DNA from: DATBFG01 sp036558645
GTDB lineage: Bacteria; Acidobacteriota; Terriglobia; Terriglobales; Acidobacteriaceae
DNA: 64,000 nt
Assembly: GCA_036558645.1 (NCBI GenBank)
Contig: DATBFG010000016.1
Coordinates: 43,834 to 107,833, forward strand
Direction: 5' to 3'
In this document: positions 18,728-27,710 of the stretch, one piece after another
Layout of the letters: each line of letters starts with the position of its first letter
How positions within the stretch are numbered: the stretch's first letter is position 1
Program-made: the position numbers and the translations under genes
The notes under the pieces: generated by a model
What the model was told of the DNA's origin: nothing
Database searches by the model: none
Seen by the model: only the letters and a program-made list of their open reading frames with translations

Positions 18728-21700
18728 ATGAAGAAGCTGCAGTTTTGCCTAGTGTTGTTATCCTTTCTGGTACTGGCCTTGGGCGCCGTCGCTCAGGTAC
18801 AAAACGGCCAGTTTACCGGTATCGTGACCGACCCGTCGGGCGCGGCCATCGCCAATGCCAAGGTGACGGTCACAAATGAAGGAACCAACCTTTCCGTAAC
18901 GACTACGACAAATCAGACGGGTAATTTTACGGCCAATCAACTCCCGGTCGGCAGCTACAAGATCACTGTCGAGGCCCCCGGATTCAAGACCGCCAGCAGC
19001 ACTAAACTGGAATTAAACGCCGGCACCATTCAACATGCCGACTTCAAGCTGCAGGTTGGACAAACCCAAGAAGTCGTCGAGGTGAGTGGCGAAGTTCAAC
19101 AGGTCAACACCGAGGATTCGAAACTTGCCACAACCGTAACCTCCACACAAGTGGAGAACCTTCCCCTCAACGGACGCAACATTTTCGACCTGATTCAGAT
19201 GTCGCCGGGTGCGGTCAACGTGCGTGGTGTCGTATCTGAAAACGGCGCGAATACCGTGGTCAACGGTCTCCGTGAAAACTTCAATGGATTTCTGGTCAAC
19301 GGCGCTTCGAACAAAGGCCTTAGCGGCGGAGCTGTAAACCAACCAGTAGAAGATACAGTTCAAGAATTCCAGCAGCTGACCTTGAACATGTCCGCCCAGT
19401 ATGGCAATAGCGCTGGCTCGGTGACGAACCTTGTGACCAAGAGCGGCACCAATAGCTTCCATGGAAGCGGCTGGTGGTTCAACCGCAACGATGTTTTTGA
19501 TGCCAATAGCTTCTATCTGAATCACGCCGATGTAGATCGACAGGCCCTGCGGTTCAACCAGTACGGCGGCACCTTCGGTGGTCCGATCATCAAGGACAAG
19601 CTGTTTTTCTTCTTGTCGTATCAGCAAGACAGCTTTCGCGAGTCCGCCCCGCCGACGACAGTGACAGCCGAATCTCCTGAATGGCGTCAGGCGGTTATCT
19701 CGGCTCTGCCCAACTCGACCGCGGCGTTGCTATACGGCAACTTCGTGCCTACTTCTCCGTCGACCGGCACAGCAGCGGTCCTGCCTTCTGATCTGACTGG
19801 ATACTTGTGCGCGGATGGGAACGGCGCACTGTTCGCCAGCCGGATGCAGTCAGTCCTTGGGGTTACCGCGCAGGACCAAGCGAATGCCGCGGCTGCGGGC
19901 TGCGCAACTCCGATGCCGCTTACGGCAGGCACTTTCAATCGTTCTTCTCCATTCGAGATCAACACGATCGCGATCAACGGTTCACAAAATCAGAACTACA
20001 CAAATTCGGGTAACCTCTTCAATGGATGGGAAGGTTCCGCCCGCGTCGATTACAACGCAACTTCCAAAGACCGCTTGATGGTGCAGTTGAACTGGAATCG
20101 TCTGAATGACAGTTTCGGTTTCCCGAACACCACCAGCAACAGCAACGGACGCGGTGCTGGATTCCGTAATCCTGCGATCCAGAAATCGCCGAACGGGCAA
20201 ATCAGCTACATCCACACGTTCAGCCCAACGATTCTGAACGAGTTCCGCGCTGGATACTTGGGCAACCTCGGACCGGACGTGGGTGCGGCTCTTCCCGGTG
20301 TGCCGGACATCCGCTTTGACGACGGCTCGATGGGATTCGGTTCGTATGCTGGGTACCCGCAAACCTTCCACGAAAACATCTACACCTATTCAGACATGGT
20401 CTCGATCTCGCACGGAAAGCACAATCTGAAGATCGGTGCGGACTTCCGTCGCAATATCGAGAACAGCGAATTCAACGTCGCGCGCTCGTCGTACTACTTC
20501 TTTGATCCTGTGTACTTCGCTGCCGATGCTCCTTACACTCAAACGGCTGGCGTCGACCCCGGAATCATCGATGGGGTACCTGCGCACCTGGCTAGCAACT
20601 TCCGCCACTGGCGCAACCTGGAAATGGGTGCGTACTTCCAGGATGACTGGAAAGTTACCCGTAACCTCACCCTAAACTTGGGTATGCGTTATGACCTATA
20701 CAAGAGGCACACGGAACTGGATAACAAGGTAACGACGTTCATCAAGGGCCCTGGAGACAACTTCATCGACAGTTTGGTTTCAGGTTCCGGCCAGATCAAG
20801 AATGCGAACGTGCCGGCCGGAGCAGCGGGGTGCACGACTCCGACGCAGATCGCTCAGGCACAGCTTGCTGGCGTTTGCGGACCGGGCGGTTTCACCACTG
20901 CCGATTCTCTGGGTGCTGGAGACCATAACAATTTCGGACCACGAGTTGGCTTCGCCTGGGATATGTTCGGTAATGCGAAGACGTCCCTGCGCGGCGGATT
21001 CGGAGTGTCGTACGAAGGTACTCTCTACAATCCTCTCTCCAACTCACGTTGGAACCTGCCGTACTACTCATTCAACTCAGCCAGCAATTTCCTTGTGGGC
21101 GACGTGAACACTGTGGTTTACGGGCCTTACACCGGAAATTGCACGTTTGGTGGAACTTGCGTACCCGACCCTCTGGCGGCCCCCTCATTTACGGGGACCG
21201 CGACGAACCCGAATCAAGGAACCGGGGCCCAAGCTACCGGCAATCTTTCCGGTTGGGACGCTAATAACCCGAACCTGGCAATCTTGACTGGCATCGTGTT
21301 TCCAGAAGGAATTCGCGATCCATATGTCTACAACTACTTCTTGGGAGTACAGCACGAAATTATGCCCAAGTTAGTGGTTGAGGCTAACTACGTTGGAACG
21401 ACCGGTCACAAGCTGTTCCGCGCTGAGAACGTGAACCGAATGCCTGGCGAGCGCCTGCCCGAAGGGCTCTGTGCTACCGACAACTTCGGACGACGGTTGT
21501 GCAGTCAGGAGGATGCGACTTTGAATCCTGCAGCGCGCCTGAACCCGAACTTCGGAACGTTGCGCGTATGGCAAAACACCGTCAACTCAAACTACAATGC
21601 CTTGCAGCTCTCGCTGAAGAAGCAAGCTAGCCATGGCATCACCTTCAATGCTAACTACACTTGGAGTCACGCGATTGATGAAGGGTCGACTTGGCACAGT

Positions 21701-22468
21701 GGTGCGACCAGTTCGAACGGCGCCGGCGCCGGTGAAGGCTACACTACCGACGTAACGCTGCCTGGAATCGACCGCGGCAACTCCATCTTTGACATACGGC
21801 AGCGCTTGGTCCTGAACTACGTGTGGGTATTGCCGTGGTACCAGAACCAGCAAGGTGTGATCGGACACATCCTGGGTGGATGGCAGTACAACGGCATCTT
21901 CTCCTGGCAATCCGGCGCACACTGGGAGCCTTGGACCTTCACGAACGGCGGCGATCCGGTCGGCAGCATTGTGAATGGCTCGGGTGGCGCTTGCACCCAG
22001 GGCGACATCGATGCTCACAACTGTTTCAACACCGGTGGTGACTTCAACCTCGACGGCGTGCGCAATGACAGGCCGAATTCGAGCATTACCAACTTCGATC
22101 CGAGCCACGATCAGTGGGCGGATGGTTGGGGTCAAGGCTTCGTGTTCAACCCTAACAACGGACCGAGCAGCGCAAATGGGGTATTTAGCTCTCCATGCCT
22201 CGCTTGCGTTGGCAACCTGGGCCGCAATACGTTCGTCGGACCCGGCTACGTCTCTTGGGAAACGTCTCTGTTCAAGAACATCAAGGTTACAGAGCGCGTG
22301 AACTTGCAGTTGCGTGCGGAAGCATTCAATGTGCTGAACCACACCAACTTCCAGCTTCCTGGAGCCGGCGGAGCCACCAACATGCGGACCAACTCTGGAT
22401 CCTTCGGCCAAGCGGGTGGAACCTTCAACCCACGCAACATGCAGTTTGGCTTGAAGATATCCTTCTAG
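18728..22468 (+). CDS. TonB-dependent receptor, Oar-like
   Basis: 1246 residues starting at an ATG with GAGAGGG upstream. The signal peptide FCLVLLSFLVLALGAVAQ is cleaved near residue 23. A carboxypeptidase-regulatory-like domain (GQFTGIVTDPSGAAIANAK) covers about 27-110. The plug shows VENLPLNGRNIFDLIQMSPG and YGNSAGSVTNLVTKSGTNSFHG. The barrel entry is YGGTFGGPIIKDKLFFFLSY and the barrel ends FGLKISF. A Cys-bearing loop (GNCTFGGTCVPDP) is predicted extracellular. Conserved Oar-like barrel phrases, QDDWKVTRNLTLNLGMRYD and ANYTWSHAIDE, are present. It is followed after 16 bases by a terminator-like hairpin and then a TPR gene. The ligand is unknown. Confidence 0.92.
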   Translation: MKKLQFCLVLLSFLVLALGAVAQVQNGQFTGIVTDPSGAAIANAKVTVTNEGTNLSVTTTTNQTGNFTANQLPVGSYKITVEAPGFKTASSTKLELNAGTIQHADFKLQVGQTQEVVEVSGEVQQVNTEDSKLATTVTSTQVENLPLNGRNIFDLIQMSPGAVNVRGVVSENGANTVVNGLRENFNGFLVNGASNKGLSGGAVNQPVEDTVQEFQQLTLNMSAQYGNSAGSVTNLVTKSGTNSFHGSGWWFNRNDVFDANSFYLNHADVDRQALRFNQYGGTFGGPIIKDKLFFFLSYQQDSFRESAPPTTVTAESPEWRQAVISALPNSTAALLYGNFVPTSPSTGTAAVLPSDLTGYLCADGNGALFASRMQSVLGVTAQDQANAAAAGCATPMPLTAGTFNRSSPFEINTIAINGSQNQNYTNSGNLFNGWEGSARVDYNATSKDRLMVQLNWNRLNDSFGFPNTTSNSNGRGAGFRNPAIQKSPNGQISYIHTFSPTILNEFRAGYLGNLGPDVGAALPGVPDIRFDDGSMGFGSYAGYPQTFHENIYTYSDMVSISHGKHNLKIGADFRRNIENSEFNVARSSYYFFDPVYFAADAPYTQTAGVDPGIIDGVPAHLASNFRHWRNLEMGAYFQDDWKVTRNLTLNLGMRYDLYKRHTELDNKVTTFIKGPGDNFIDSLVSGSGQIKNANVPAGAAGCTTPTQIAQAQLAGVCGPGGFTTADSLGAGDHNNFGPRVGFAWDMFGNAKTSLRGGFGVSYEGTLYNPLSNSRWNLPYYSFNSASNFLVGDVNTVVYGPYTGNCTFGGTCVPDPLAAPSFTGTATNPNQGTGAQATGNLSGWDANNPNLAILTGIVFPEGIRDPYVYNYFLGVQHEIMPKLVVEANYVGTTGHKLFRAENVNRMPGERLPEGLCATDNFGRRLCSQEDATLNPAARLNPNFGTLRVWQNTVNSNYNALQLSLKKQASHGITFNANYTWSHAIDEGSTWHSGATSSNGAGAGEGYTTDVTLPGIDRGNSIFDIRQRLVLNYVWVLPWYQNQQGVIGHILGGWQYNGIFSWQSGAHWEPWTFTNGGDPVGSIVNGSGGACTQGDIDAHNCFNTGGDFNLDGVRNDRPNSSITNFDPSHDQWADGWGQGFVFNPNNGPSSANGVFSSPCLACVGNLGRNTFVGPGYVSWETSLFKNIKVTERVNLQLRAEAFNVLNHTNFQLPGAGGATNMRTNSGSFGQAGGTFNPRNMQFGLKISF

Positions 22469-22484
22469 ACTAGCTTCTTTCTTG

Positions 22485-22527
22485 ACAGGGTCTGCTTATT
22501 TCAAGTAAGCAGACCCTGTTACTTTTG
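22485..22527 (+). terminator. Perfect 14-bp stem hairpin, terminator-like, abutting the next gene's start
   Basis: ACAGGGTCTGCTTA (22485-22498) pairs perfectly with TAAGCAGACCCTGT (22506-22519) around a 7-base loop, followed by TACTTTT. It lies 16 bases after the receptor stop. The following TPR gene starts only about 17 bases beyond the stem, so it could terminate, attenuate or mask translation initiation. Confidence 0.75.
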
Positions 22528-22536
22528 GTGGCCACC

Positions 22537-23556
22537 ATGCTCGGGCCTCGTAAACTGCTGTATCGTCTCTTGCCCTTACCCCTGCTTCTAGCCTACTTTG
22601 CCATCCCCACGCTCACGCATGCTCAAGAACAAGGCAGCATCGTGGGACAAATCCGCATATCACCCGGGTCTCTTCCTTCGCACCCAATTATGGTCACGGT
22701 GGAGACGCGCGGAGCAGTAGTAAATAGTGCTTATACCGATAATGAAGGGCGGTTTGGCGTCAATGGGCTTCCTGGGAACATCTACCACGTTGTAATCAAT
22801 GAGGACGAATATCAACCAATACGAGAGACAGTGAACCTGAATCCGGGAGTGAATCCCCTCCAGATTCTGACCATCTTCCTGGTCCCTCGCCAGACAGATA
22901 AGAAGACATCAGAAGCATCCGCCAGCGGCGGCAACCCGAATCTGGTGGACCTCTCAGAGTACACAAAGAAAGCTCCACCAAAGGCGCGCAAGGAGTTCGA
23001 TGCCGGCGTTAAAGCTGACCAACACAACAAGGTCGATGATGCAATCAAGCACTATCAGAATGCGATTGCCATCGCCCCTGACTTTTATCCTGCCCGCAAC
23101 AACCTTGGGAGTGCCCTTTTAGGTAAACAGGATTACCCTTCCGCCCAGCAGCAGTTTGAAGCAGCGGTCAAGATCAATCCCTCTGACGCTTCCGCCTATT
23201 TCAATCTCGGCAATCTCTTTCTGCTTAGCAAGCAATATGACCAAGGCAAGTCATGGGTGGAGCGGGGTCTCAGCCGACAGCCCGATTCCGCCTTTGGACA
23301 CTTCATTCAGGGTTCGCTGTTCACGGTTACCGGACAACTGAAAGAGGCTGAAGTGGCCCTCCGGCGGTGCCTGGAACTCGATCCCATCATGGCCAAGGCA
23401 CACCTTGCACTTGTCAATCTTTATCTGCGCGAGCAGCGCAAGCAGGAAGCCGTCGCCGAGTTGAAGACTTTTGTAAAAGGATTCCCGGAGGACCCCCAGG
23501 CGGATCATGCCCGGGATTTGTTGCGAAAGCTGGGAGGTACGGACGAAGCCCGATGA
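22537..23556 (+). CDS. Secreted TPR protein with N-terminal carboxypeptidase-regulatory-like domain
   Basis: 339 residues from ATG 22537; TTG 22525 and GTG 22528 are alternative starts. The signal peptide LLYRLLPLPLLLAYFAIPTLTHAQ is cleaved near residue 30. Residues about 34-120 form a beta-sandwich like the N-domain of the neighbouring receptors (GSIVGQIRISPGSLPSHP, YTDNEGRFGVNGLPG). TPR units follow from about 150 to 330 (FDAGVKADQHNKVDDAIKHY, ARNNLGSALLGKQDYPSAQQ). The shared fold with the receptor just upstream suggests both work on the same surface structure (inference). No clear ribosome-binding site is present other than GGTGG inside the hairpin's 3' flank. It converges, with a 12-base gap, on the phosphatase-superfamily gene ending at 23569. 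Confidence 0.82.
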   Translation: MLGPRKLLYRLLPLPLLLAYFAIPTLTHAQEQGSIVGQIRISPGSLPSHPIMVTVETRGAVVNSAYTDNEGRFGVNGLPGNIYHVVINEDEYQPIRETVNLNPGVNPLQILTIFLVPRQTDKKTSEASASGGNPNLVDLSEYTKKAPPKARKEFDAGVKADQHNKVDDAIKHYQNAIAIAPDFYPARNNLGSALLGKQDYPSAQQQFEAAVKINPSDASAYFNLGNLFLLSKQYDQGKSWVERGLSRQPDSAFGHFIQGSLFTVTGQLKEAEVALRRCLELDPIMAKAHLALVNLYLREQRKQEAVAELKTFVKGFPEDPQADHARDLLRKLGGTDEAR

Positions 23557-23568
23557 ACGCCAGACGCA

Positions 23569-25671
23569 TCACGGCGTCTGCGGCCTAAGCTCGCACATCT
23601 TTTCGTCAAGCCGGCACGCCTCTGCATATTCCTTTTTAGCCTCCGCAGCCTTTCCCATCCTCTGGTAGGCGAAACCGAGATTAAGATGGACTTCGGCGCG
23701 ATTCGGATCACCTGTTAGCGCCTGTTGATAAGCCTGCACTGCCTTTGCCAGTTGACCTGTCCGGCTGTAAGCGATTCCCAGAAAGTTAAACAACATCGGT
23801 TCGCGCAAACCAAGTTCCACTGCTTTATCCAGGTGACGAATCGCCTCGGCAAAGTTCTGATCCTGAAAATGCAGCATGCCTAGATCACGCCGAATCGGCG
23901 CAAAATTCGGTTGGATCGCGATTGCTTTTTCATAATCCGCAACCGCAGCCTTCCTGTCGCCCTTCTTAGCATCGATGTACCCTAACTCGTACCACGCCCG
24001 ATAATTCTGTGAATTCAGTTGCAGTGCCTTATTGGCCCACTGTTTTGCTTCGTCGAGCTTGTTGCTGAACATCAACGCACGCGCGAGCGCAGTCATGGCC
24101 TGATCAAAGTTCGGGTTCAGCTCCAGACATTTACGAAGGTCCTGCGCCGCAGCATCCCAGTTCTGCTCAGTTAAGGCCGCCTCACCGCGCAAGAACGGAA
24201 TGATGTACATCTTGGGATCTCGTTCTTCGACCTTCGCCAGCAAGGCTCGACCCGTCGCGTTTTTGCCTGCATGAAACGCATCGGTGGCCTCAAGCACAGT
24301 ATTGAATTCCCAGAGCTTGGATTTCGGATCAGGCAATCCCGCAGCAAGTGCGTCCGGCGAAACTGGAGAGCGATACGCCACATAACCTAGGGCGCCTAAT
24401 TTTTCCAAGGCGTCTGGGTTAACGTTCCCTACCGCATTGCTGGAGGGCCTGAAGGGATTGGTTTTCATTAATTGCTGCATGCGATCTTTCAAGACCGCGG
24501 CAGCAGCCGGCTGTTGCGCGAGCAGGTTGTTCGTTTCTCCGGGATCGGCGCTCACGTCATAGAGCTCAGCCTCGGGAGCATCGATATAGTGATACCGGCT
24601 TGTCTGCAAACCATGCAGCGGACTCCATCCATAGGAGCTGAACGTGTAGAAAGTCTCGCTGTATGCCGCATCCGCTTTCTCCGCCTGTTCTCCCAATAGG
24701 CCCGGTGAATGAAATTGCTTGCTGATCTCATCCTGTAACCCAGCCAAGGACAGTAGCGTTGGGGCCACCGCGACCGTCTCCACGGGACGAGCAGTCCGCC
24801 CCGGCTTCAGACCAGCTTTCACCGGGGGCTTCACAATCAGCGGAATGTGGACTGTCGAGTTGTAGATGAAATATCCATGCTCTTTTTCGCCGTGGTCCCC
24901 AAGCGATTCGCCATGATCGCTAAGAAAGACAATCGCGCTGCTGTCGTACAACTTGTTGGTCTTGAGCCATCCGATCAGGCGCCCGATTTCGTGATCCGCA
25001 TAAGCAATTTCGCCGTCATAGAGATGACCGGCATATTGCGTGTGATATGGCTCTGGAGGGTCGTACGCGCTGTGTGGGTCGTATAAGTGAAGCCAGAAGA
25101 AAAACGGGCGCTTCGGATTCCGGGTTAGCCACTTCAACGCGTGGTCTACACTCTCTGTCGCCTTGCGATCGACCAACCCCAGGTCGCGGTTCTTGAATTG
25201 CTCGGGGGAAAACGCGTCGTCGTAGAAATCGAAGCCGCGGGCTAGGCCCCAACTCTTATCTAGCACAAAGGCACTCACCACTGCGCCGGTGCTGTATCCG
25301 TTACGTTTGAATGCTTGCGCCACTGAGCGAAAGCGCGGATCTAAGGGTTGTCCCGTAAAATCCTGCACGCCATTTTGAAAAGGATAGGTTCCCGTAAGAA
25401 TGACCGCGTGTGAAGGCCAAGTGAGCGGGACCTGCGAAATGGCTCGATCAAACACGATGCCATCATGCGCTAGGGCGTCCAGAGTTGTCGTCTGGATGTC
25501 CTTGTATCCGTTATACCCCATGTGATCGGCGCGAACCGTGTCGAGCGTGATGAGAATCACATTCGTCGGAAGCACTCGCTTGGCCGGCACTTTCTTGACC
25601 GGCGAAGTCTGTGCCCCGGCCGCCAGGACAGCTGCCAGCCACAGTGCCAGATTAATGATGGATTGTTTCAT
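23569..25671 (-). CDS. Sulfatase-like (alkaline phosphatase superfamily) enzyme fused to TPR repeats
   Basis: 700 residues: signal peptide (LALWLAAVLAAGAQ), PF00884-type domain about 35-400, and TPRs about 430-690. Metal ligands are visible: D44 in ITLDTVRADHMGYNGY and the DHGESLGDHGE motif near 265. The sulfatase consensus C/S-x-P-S/A-R, whose Cys/Ser becomes formylglycine, is replaced by TWPSH (T84-H88). Thr therefore occupies the nucleophile site, and classical sulfatase chemistry is not expected. A phosphate-ester or phospho-transfer reaction with a Thr nucleophile is plausible from the superfamily, as inference. It is the second gene of a minus-strand pair, starting 15 bases after the end of 25687-27633, to which it is paralogous. 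The TPR half may hold a protein or oligomeric partner. Confidence 0.85.
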   Translation of the reverse strand: MKQSIINLALWLAAVLAAGAQTSPVKKVPAKRVLPTNVILITLDTVRADHMGYNGYKDIQTTTLDALAHDGIVFDRAISQVPLTWPSHAVILTGTYPFQNGVQDFTGQPLDPRFRSVAQAFKRNGYSTGAVVSAFVLDKSWGLARGFDFYDDAFSPEQFKNRDLGLVDRKATESVDHALKWLTRNPKRPFFFWLHLYDPHSAYDPPEPYHTQYAGHLYDGEIAYADHEIGRLIGWLKTNKLYDSSAIVFLSDHGESLGDHGEKEHGYFIYNSTVHIPLIVKPPVKAGLKPGRTARPVETVAVAPTLLSLAGLQDEISKQFHSPGLLGEQAEKADAAYSETFYTFSSYGWSPLHGLQTSRYHYIDAPEAELYDVSADPGETNNLLAQQPAAAAVLKDRMQQLMKTNPFRPSSNAVGNVNPDALEKLGALGYVAYRSPVSPDALAAGLPDPKSKLWEFNTVLEATDAFHAGKNATGRALLAKVEERDPKMYIIPFLRGEAALTEQNWDAAAQDLRKCLELNPNFDQAMTALARALMFSNKLDEAKQWANKALQLNSQNYRAWYELGYIDAKKGDRKAAVADYEKAIAIQPNFAPIRRDLGMLHFQDQNFAEAIRHLDKAVELGLREPMLFNFLGIAYSRTGQLAKAVQAYQQALTGDPNRAEVHLNLGFAYQRMGKAAEAKKEYAEACRLDEKMCELRPQTP

Positions 25672-25686
25672 CCTGATCAGTGGGAT

Positions 25687-27633
25687 CTATTGTGGACCTA
25701 TTTGTTGTGCCTTGCGCATCTCTTCGGCGGCTTCATCGGTCAATCCCTTTTGCGCCAAAGCCTTCGCGAGTGCCGCATGATTCCCCGGATCGGAAGGTGC
25801 GAGCTCCGCCGCCTGTCGCAAGTGAATCACAGCCTCATCAGTCTGCCCTTGATAGAGGAGTACCTCTCCCAAGGCGCGGTGCGCCTCTACATATTCAGGA
25901 TAGATGGCGATTGCCTGGCGGAATGCTGCCACGCTTTCCGGCAGCATTTGTTTCTTCAGGTATGCGGCTCCAAGGTTAAAGGCAGCAGAAAAATTGGTTG
26001 CATCCAACTCCAGTGCCCGCTTCAGGGTTGCAATGGCTTGGTCGAAGTCTCCAGTTCTACCATATGCGAGACCCAGGTAAAAAACTGCCAGCGTGTAATC
26101 TGGACTCAACTTCAATACGCGCTGGAACTCGCTCACGGCGTCGGGAAATTGCCGCATGCGGTAGTAGTTCAGTCCGAGCAAATAATGCACCGAAACCGAC
26201 TCAGGCTCCGTCCTCAGCGCGGTTTTCAGCTTTTCCGTCGACTCCGCGTATTGCCCATGCTGGCTTTCCGCCATCGCGTCAGAGACTAGTTCGTAGACTT
26301 GGATTCGATCTTTGGGATCGGCAAGCGTGCGATCGGTGATGGTGGGGTCTGATCCACCGCCGGAAAACCCGGCGTAGCCCAGCGACTTCAATCGCTCCAT
26401 CAGGGCTGGATCCAGACCCGTCTTCACTGCCAACTCTTCTCCCGCGCCATATTGCCGGATCAGCGCTGCGAGTTTGGAACGCATTTCTTCCGCCACGGCT
26501 TTCTTCTGCGAAAACAGATTTAGAGTCTCGCCGGGGTCCTTTGCCAGGTCATACAGTTCAGGCTTGGGCGCGTCTATGAAATGAAAGTTGTCTGTTTCGA
26601 CGCTGCGCAGTTCACTCCAATTGAAATGCAGACGAGGAAGAAACGTTTCCGCATAGAGTCCGCGAGGTTCCTTATTGTTGCTTTCAATGAACGGAAGAAG
26701 GTTTTGGCCTTGCACCTGCTTTGGAACTTCGATTTTGAGCTCCTGCAGGACAGTCGGCATCAAGTCCGCCAAATTGACTAATTGCGTCATGGTCTTGCCC
26801 GTGCCAGATGCGGGCAAATGGATAATCAGCGGCACATGCAGTGTCGCGTTATAGATAAAGAACCCGTGAGTTTTCTCACCGTGCTCGCCCAGGCTTTCAC
26901 CGTGATCACCACTCAAGACGATCATTGAGTTCTTGTACAAACCCTTTTGCTTGAGAAAGTCGATTAGTCGCGCGACCTGCGAGTCCGCAAACGCAATTTC
27001 GCCGTCATAGGGCCGATCCTTGTACTCCGTGTCATAGGGGGCGGGCGGACGATAAGGATAATGCGGATCGTAAAGATGCATCCAAAGCAGAAACTTCTTT
27101 TGATAATTCTTTCCTAGCCAATCGAGCGCGAGGTCGGCGACGACATTTGCCGGACGCTCCATCTCTTCCAGGTTGGATTCCTGCAGCCGGCTGAAATCGA
27201 AGTGATCGTAATAGAAATCAAACCCATGATTCAGGCCAAAGCGCGAGTCTAGAACCGCTGAACCAACAATTGCGGCGGTGGCATATCCATGATCCTTCAA
27301 CACAGAGGCCAGCGTTGGTTGGCTAGGATTCAGTTTGTTGGCGGCGAAGTCGTGCATGCCACTTAGCATCGGATACGTCCCGGTAAAAATTCCGGTATGA
27401 GATGGCAGCGTTACCGGCACAGCCGTATAGGCGCGCTCGAATCGAGCGCTATCAGAGGCAAGCGCATCTATGGCTGGCGTATGGATCTGTTTGTAGCCAT
27501 AGCATCCCAGGTGATCAGCGCGCAGAGTGTCAATAGTGATGACCACTACGTTGATCGGAACCCCTGAAGAAGTGGACCCTGCCGCCAACGTACTGGCGAT
27601 CAGCAGCCAAACAAACCACCGGAAGAATGCCAT
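25687..27633 (-). CDS. Sulfatase-like (alkaline phosphatase superfamily) enzyme fused to TPR repeats
   Basis: 648 residues with the same architecture as its neighbours. The signal peptide FFRWFVWLLIASTLAAGS is followed by the catalytic domain starting VVVITIDTLRADHLGCYGY (metal ligand D35). TLPSH (T75-H79) stands at the place of the sulfatase Cys motif; VVLSGDHGESLGEHGEKTHG-like metal ligands lie near 250. TPR units run from about 440 to 640 (LGLNYYRMRQFPDAVSEFQR, LGAAYLKKQMLPESVAAFRQ). It is first in a two-gene operon with 23569-25671 and divergent, over 77 bases, from the third paralogue at 27711. The substrate is unknown; the missing Cys argues against a formylglycine sulfatase. Confidence 0.86.
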   Translation of the reverse strand: MAFFRWFVWLLIASTLAAGSTSSGVPINVVVITIDTLRADHLGCYGYKQIHTPAIDALASDSARFERAYTAVPVTLPSHTGIFTGTYPMLSGMHDFAANKLNPSQPTLASVLKDHGYATAAIVGSAVLDSRFGLNHGFDFYYDHFDFSRLQESNLEEMERPANVVADLALDWLGKNYQKKFLLWMHLYDPHYPYRPPAPYDTEYKDRPYDGEIAFADSQVARLIDFLKQKGLYKNSMIVLSGDHGESLGEHGEKTHGFFIYNATLHVPLIIHLPASGTGKTMTQLVNLADLMPTVLQELKIEVPKQVQGQNLLPFIESNNKEPRGLYAETFLPRLHFNWSELRSVETDNFHFIDAPKPELYDLAKDPGETLNLFSQKKAVAEEMRSKLAALIRQYGAGEELAVKTGLDPALMERLKSLGYAGFSGGGSDPTITDRTLADPKDRIQVYELVSDAMAESQHGQYAESTEKLKTALRTEPESVSVHYLLGLNYYRMRQFPDAVSEFQRVLKLSPDYTLAVFYLGLAYGRTGDFDQAIATLKRALELDATNFSAAFNLGAAYLKKQMLPESVAAFRQAIAIYPEYVEAHRALGEVLLYQGQTDEAVIHLRQAAELAPSDPGNHAALAKALAQKGLTDEAAEEMRKAQQIGPQ

Positions 27634-27710
27634 GAGATGCCACGATTATAGCGCAGCTGAAACCCGCCATTTTGCGGGAGAAGCTAGTGTTTATGCTAGT
27701 CTGAGGTGAC
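27634..27710. promoter_or_regulatory. 77-base divergent regulatory region between paralogous phosphatase-superfamily genes
   Basis: It holds two small inverted repeats: CCCGC..GCGGG at about 27666-27682, and CTAG..CTAG around GTGTTTATG at about 27686-27701. Both genes start at its edges, so control elements for both directions must overlap here. No clear -35/-10 pair is assigned. Confidence 0.4.

Noticed and set aside
21587..22411. Minus-strand open frame of 274 codons
   Set aside because: It mirrors the coding periodicity of the receptor at 18728-22468; composition is low in hydrophobic segments and unlike any family.
25522..26289. Plus-strand open frame of 255 codons spanning two genes
   Set aside because: It crosses the junction of two well-supported minus-strand phosphatase-superfamily genes and has no recognisable domain.
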